Part shown: one piece after another, positions 61,458 through 64,000 of the stretch
How positions within the stretch are numbered: the stretch's first letter is position 1
Layout: the number at the start of each line of letters is the position of its first letter
Assembly: GCA_965214625.1 (NCBI GenBank)
Contig: OZ243962.1
Coordinates: 744,001 to 808,000, forward strand
Origin: G965214625 sp965214625
GTDB lineage: Bacteria; Pseudomonadota; Gammaproteobacteria; Arenicellales; Poriferihabitantaceae
Reading direction: 5' to 3'
DNA: 64,000 nt
Position numbers and translations under genes: made by a program
The notes under the pieces: model-generated
What the model saw: the letters and a program-made list of their open reading frames with translations, nothing else
What the model was told of the DNA's origin: nothing
Databases searched by the model: none

Positions 61458-62877
61458 TCGGTTTCCATGTGCCAACAGGCACGGTACACCCGGTATTTGC
61501 AAACCCGGAAAGAGACCCTGATTACTCCCACGCACTGGAAATTCGGTTGGGAAGACATCGGTCAGGCAAGCCGGTGGGGCTGACATCCCTGAGTGCCCAA
61601 ATCAGCGTTTCCGCCAGTAACTTGACAAGCCCTGCGAAAACATTTCACGCAAGTTATCAAGCCGGTCTCGGATCAAAGTTGCAATGGTTGGTCGAGTTTC
61701 GCCGATAACGCAGTAGTCAATATCAAGTCCCTCGCGCCTGATTCTTTCGGCGTCCTCGGCGGCCACCATAAATCGAGGACGCTCTGAATTGAAATCACAC
61801 ATTATCGGGCTTTTCGGTACGGGATGTTGACGGGTCACATAATGGCTTTGGCAAAGTTAGGGATTTTCTTCCCGGCACTGTTGCCTGGCATATCAATCCG
61901 TATTCTGCCTCCAACTCCGCCTTGGTTGACGGATAATCGTTCGGAGACAGGACCATCGTTCGATTTTTCACAGTATGTCTCAATACGTTGTGTTTTATAT
62001 GAACAGTGTCGAGGTTAACACTGGCGATGTCAACCCTCCTTCCCTCGATCGTCCGCTCTCCTGTCGCTATCTCCAAGCAAAACTTGAATCATGACAAAGG
62101 CAATGCCCGGAACAACAGGTATCAGCCCCGGAATGGCTATCAACAATCCTGTCCACCAATCCCAAAGTCACATCCACGGCACTGAAGTCAACACCGAATG
62201 GGGCATAATCAATGGGATGTGAAATATATCGAAATGGATCATTCCAAAAGCAGCGTTTGACCGAACAGCGGCAATCGGATAGATTGTGGACTGTGATAAA
62301 TTTCCATATTCAGCCCGTTCTACAATCCGAGGCTTGCCTCAATCGCCATCACAACATTCAGCCGGGATGATGTAACGGGTTTGCTACCCCGACAAACAAT
62401 TCACCGGCCTTGATAATAATGTCATGCTGAGACGCAGGAGATGAAGATCAACAAGGCCTTGGATGAATCGCCTGCTGCTCACGAATGGCAAGCACTGCAA
62501 AGCACTCTGGGGCTGGCGTTGCTCCGCCGACTCCTGGCTGTTTCCCGGTCGAGCACACGACATTAGATGGATGGCAGGCAGTCGTTCAACACCGGATTCA
62601 ATGGCAGTCCGCTTGCACTATCTGACCCTCATCATCGGCGATCTCTCGGGAGCCTATAACGACATCGGTATTCGGGGTCGGTTCGATCGAACACGCAAGC
62701 GCCTGAATAATAGAACACCGGCCCAAATACTCGCTTCTGGTTGGCTTCCCGATGAGGCACAGCTTTGCCACGTCCGTGCTCTCGTATCATCGTCGGTTAC
62801 GTGATCGCCTTTCGCCACACCGATTCTCGCTTTCCCTTTTTACGCGAGCATTCGGCGTAAACCGCCGGACATTTTTG
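61458..62877. other. Gene-poor region with coding remnants
   Basis: About 1.4 kb with no intact gene. On the minus strand, two abutting frames (61602-61838, 61795-62076) contain protein-like stretches: YPSTKAELEAEYGLICQATV, then ERPRFMVAAEDAERIRREGL and DIDYCVIGETRPT. They may be pieces of one frameshifted gene that I cannot identify. On the plus strand a possible antitoxin-domain remnant lies near 62600-62804. Bases 62077-62460 show nothing recognisable. Confidence 0.4.
62599..62804 (+). pseudogene. Possible remnant of Xre/MbcA/ParS-type antitoxin toxin-binding domain
   Basis: The reading HYLTLIIGDLSGAYNDIGIR followed by FDRTRKRLNNRTPAQILASG resembles the C-terminal toxin-binding domain of Xre/MbcA/ParS antitoxins (DUF2384). 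In that domain a tryptophan or phenylalanine segment is followed by L-x-x-x-T/S-P-x-x-x-L. No helix-turn-helix start and no RES-type toxin gene follow. The match is short, so this is tentative. Confidence 0.3.
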
Positions 62878-64000
62878 CTACTGGTCCTGTCGACAATGGG
62901 TCTCTCGCAGGAGCAGCGAACAAACCAGCGCGCCCCCGTTTGCCACAAGCAGGACGGTAAAGGCCTGAGTAAAGGCATCTGCTTCATAGATACGTGCTCC
63001 GTTGAGAGCATGTCCCAACCATTGCCGGTCCAGCAACCACCCGATCAAGGGCTGCATCACTGCGCCTGACCCCACGACACACATGTTCATCAGTCCAATT
63101 GCCGTTGCACCATAAGCGGGCGAATTGACCTCCTTGACCGAACTGAAACTGATCGTCATCACCGACCCGCTGCAACCGCAGAGGAAAAACAAAATGGAAT
63201 AGGCGGACACGCTGACGAACCCGCCCTTCAGTACGATCATGAACAGCATCATGTTGGCCAGACAACCCAGAATCAGCAATGGCTTGCGATGCCCCAGGTA
63301 ATCAGACAACCAACCCACGACAGGGGAAACGATCGCCCAGCCAAGAAACAACATAGAGGCAATCGCAGCTGACTGGGTCTTGGAAAAACCCATGACCGTG
63401 TTGAGCCATGGCACCGACCAGAGACCACCAAACGACAGCATGATCGCAGCGAGCCCAAACCCGGTCCCGGCACAGTACCAGCTTTGTGGATTGACACAGA
63501 CCTGTCGAAGTCCCGCAAATGCATGGGACAGGGTTTCTGTGTGTCTGGCAGTGAGGGACAAGGGTCTTCTTGGAATCGACAGAAACAGCAGTCCGGACAG
63601 ACTGATGGCGAAGATCGCCAGCCCACCCATCGTCGGTCGCCAACCCCATTGCTCTACCGCATAGCGCAGAGGCGCCTGGCCCAGTACGGCCCCACACATT
63701 CCCACGGCTTGAAGCATTCCGGCCAGCATGGCAAACCGTTTGGGAGAAAACCAGTAGCCCGCAATCGTCAATGAGCCGATAAACGCGAACGCAACGGTCG
63801 CTCCCACCAATGCCCGACTCACTGCCGCCATCCACAGCGACTCGCTGACAGAAAAACCGACAGAAGCAAGTGCACAGAGCCCGACGGCAAAGGCCATCAG
63901 TTTGCGGGGACCATATCGATCCATCAACATGCCGACCGGCAATTGCATAGAGGCATAGGTATAGAAGTACCAAGCAGAGAGTGATCCCAACGCCGCCCCA
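62878..64000 (-). CDS. Major facilitator superfamily transporter (5' partial)
   Basis: The gene runs off the right edge; about 373 residues are visible. Around eleven hydrophobic segments can be read. The loop 2-3 MFS signature is clear (GMLMDRYGPRKLMAFAVGLC) and is echoed in the second half (GWLSDYLGHRKPLLILGCLA). The N-terminal portion YFYTYASMQLPVG is typical of the second helix, so only about 40-50 residues are missing. The substrate cannot be told from sequence; organic-anion and metabolite-proton symporters share this pattern. It is separated from the upstream accessory remnants and lies alone on the minus strand. Confidence 0.87.
   Translation of the reverse strand, partial: GAALGSLSAWYFYTYASMQLPVGMLMDRYGPRKLMAFAVGLCALASVGFSVSESLWMAAVSRALVGATVAFAFIGSLTIAGYWFSPKRFAMLAGMLQAVGMCGAVLGQAPLRYAVEQWGWRPTMGGLAIFAISLSGLLFLSIPRRPLSLTARHTETLSHAFAGLRQVCVNPQSWYCAGTGFGLAAIMLSFGGLWSVPWLNTVMGFSKTQSAAIASMLFLGWAIVSPVVGWLSDYLGHRKPLLILGCLANMMLFMIVLKGGFVSVSAYSILFFLCGCSGSVMTISFSSVKEVNSPAYGATAIGLMNMCVVGSGAVMQPLIGWLLDRQWLGHALNGARIYEADAFTQAFTVLLVANGGALVCSLLLRETHCRQDQ

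Noticed and set aside
1..64000. CRISPR arrays, rRNA or tRNA genes
   Set aside because: No regularly spaced repeats and no rRNA or tRNA-like segments were recognised by eye in the intergenic regions; a covariance-model scan would be decisive.

Overview
The window looks like a chromosomal segment of a heterotrophic, probably marine gammaproteobacterium. The placement rests on gene content and order: ligA-zipA-smc, truA-trpF-accD-folC-SPOR protein-cvpA-purF, dnaX-ybaB-recR with the SRP RNA gene beside it, plus hspQ and lpxH. ZipA and HspQ are largely gammaproteobacterial. I found no rRNA, tRNA or CRISPR array by eye.

Layout. 1-2.4 kb: carnitine catabolism (enoyl-CoA hydratase-like partial gene, L-carnitine dehydrogenase, and a convergent beta-keto acid cleavage enzyme), expected to yield glycine betaine. 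2.5-8.8 kb: a bacterial voltage-gated sodium channel, an exported sorbosone-dehydrogenase-like protein, a 2-oxoglutarate oxygenase, hspQ, a phosphoethanolamine-methyltransferase-like gene and a sulfotransferase-like gene. 9.3-12.5 kb: aprM-aprB-aprA, a dissimilatory adenylylsulfate reductase with membrane anchor, best read here as a sulfite-oxidising module. 13.3-21.2 kb: an amidase, a YghU-type glutathione transferase, a dimethylglycine-dehydrogenase-like flavoprotein and, divergent from it across a perfect 22-bp palindrome, an unusual Rieske-thiamine-diphosphate fusion enzyme.

21.5-22.8 kb: a broken tnpB element of IS200/IS605 type bounded by matching imperfect palindromes, ending just upstream of trpBA (22.9-24.9 kb). 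25.0-51.5 kb is mostly conserved housekeeping: AlkB-like repair, D-lactate dehydrogenase, glutaredoxin, ligA, zipA, smc, lgt, a YyaL-like protein, trmB, cysS, lpxH, purF to truA, recR, ybaB, dnaX and the 4.5S/SRP RNA. 51.7-60.2 kb returns to osmolyte catabolism: putA, a choline-dehydrogenase-like GMC enzyme, a betaine-aldehyde-dehydrogenase-like enzyme, a decayed MttB-family methyltransferase gene and a divergent PanB-like protein. 60.3-62.8 kb is a graveyard with a truncated, frameshifted AAA ATPase/DUF4143 gene and a possible antitoxin remnant. The window ends inside an MFS transporter gene.

Common theme. Several accessory genes point to use of methylated quaternary amines (carnitine, choline, betaine, dimethylglycine), proline and possibly organosulfur compounds, with aprMBA able to oxidise released sulfite. 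That link is inference. The strongest candidates for undescribed biology are the Rieske-ThDP fusion with its divergent flavoprotein partner, the PMT-like methyltransferase and the PanB-like protein with altered active-site residues.
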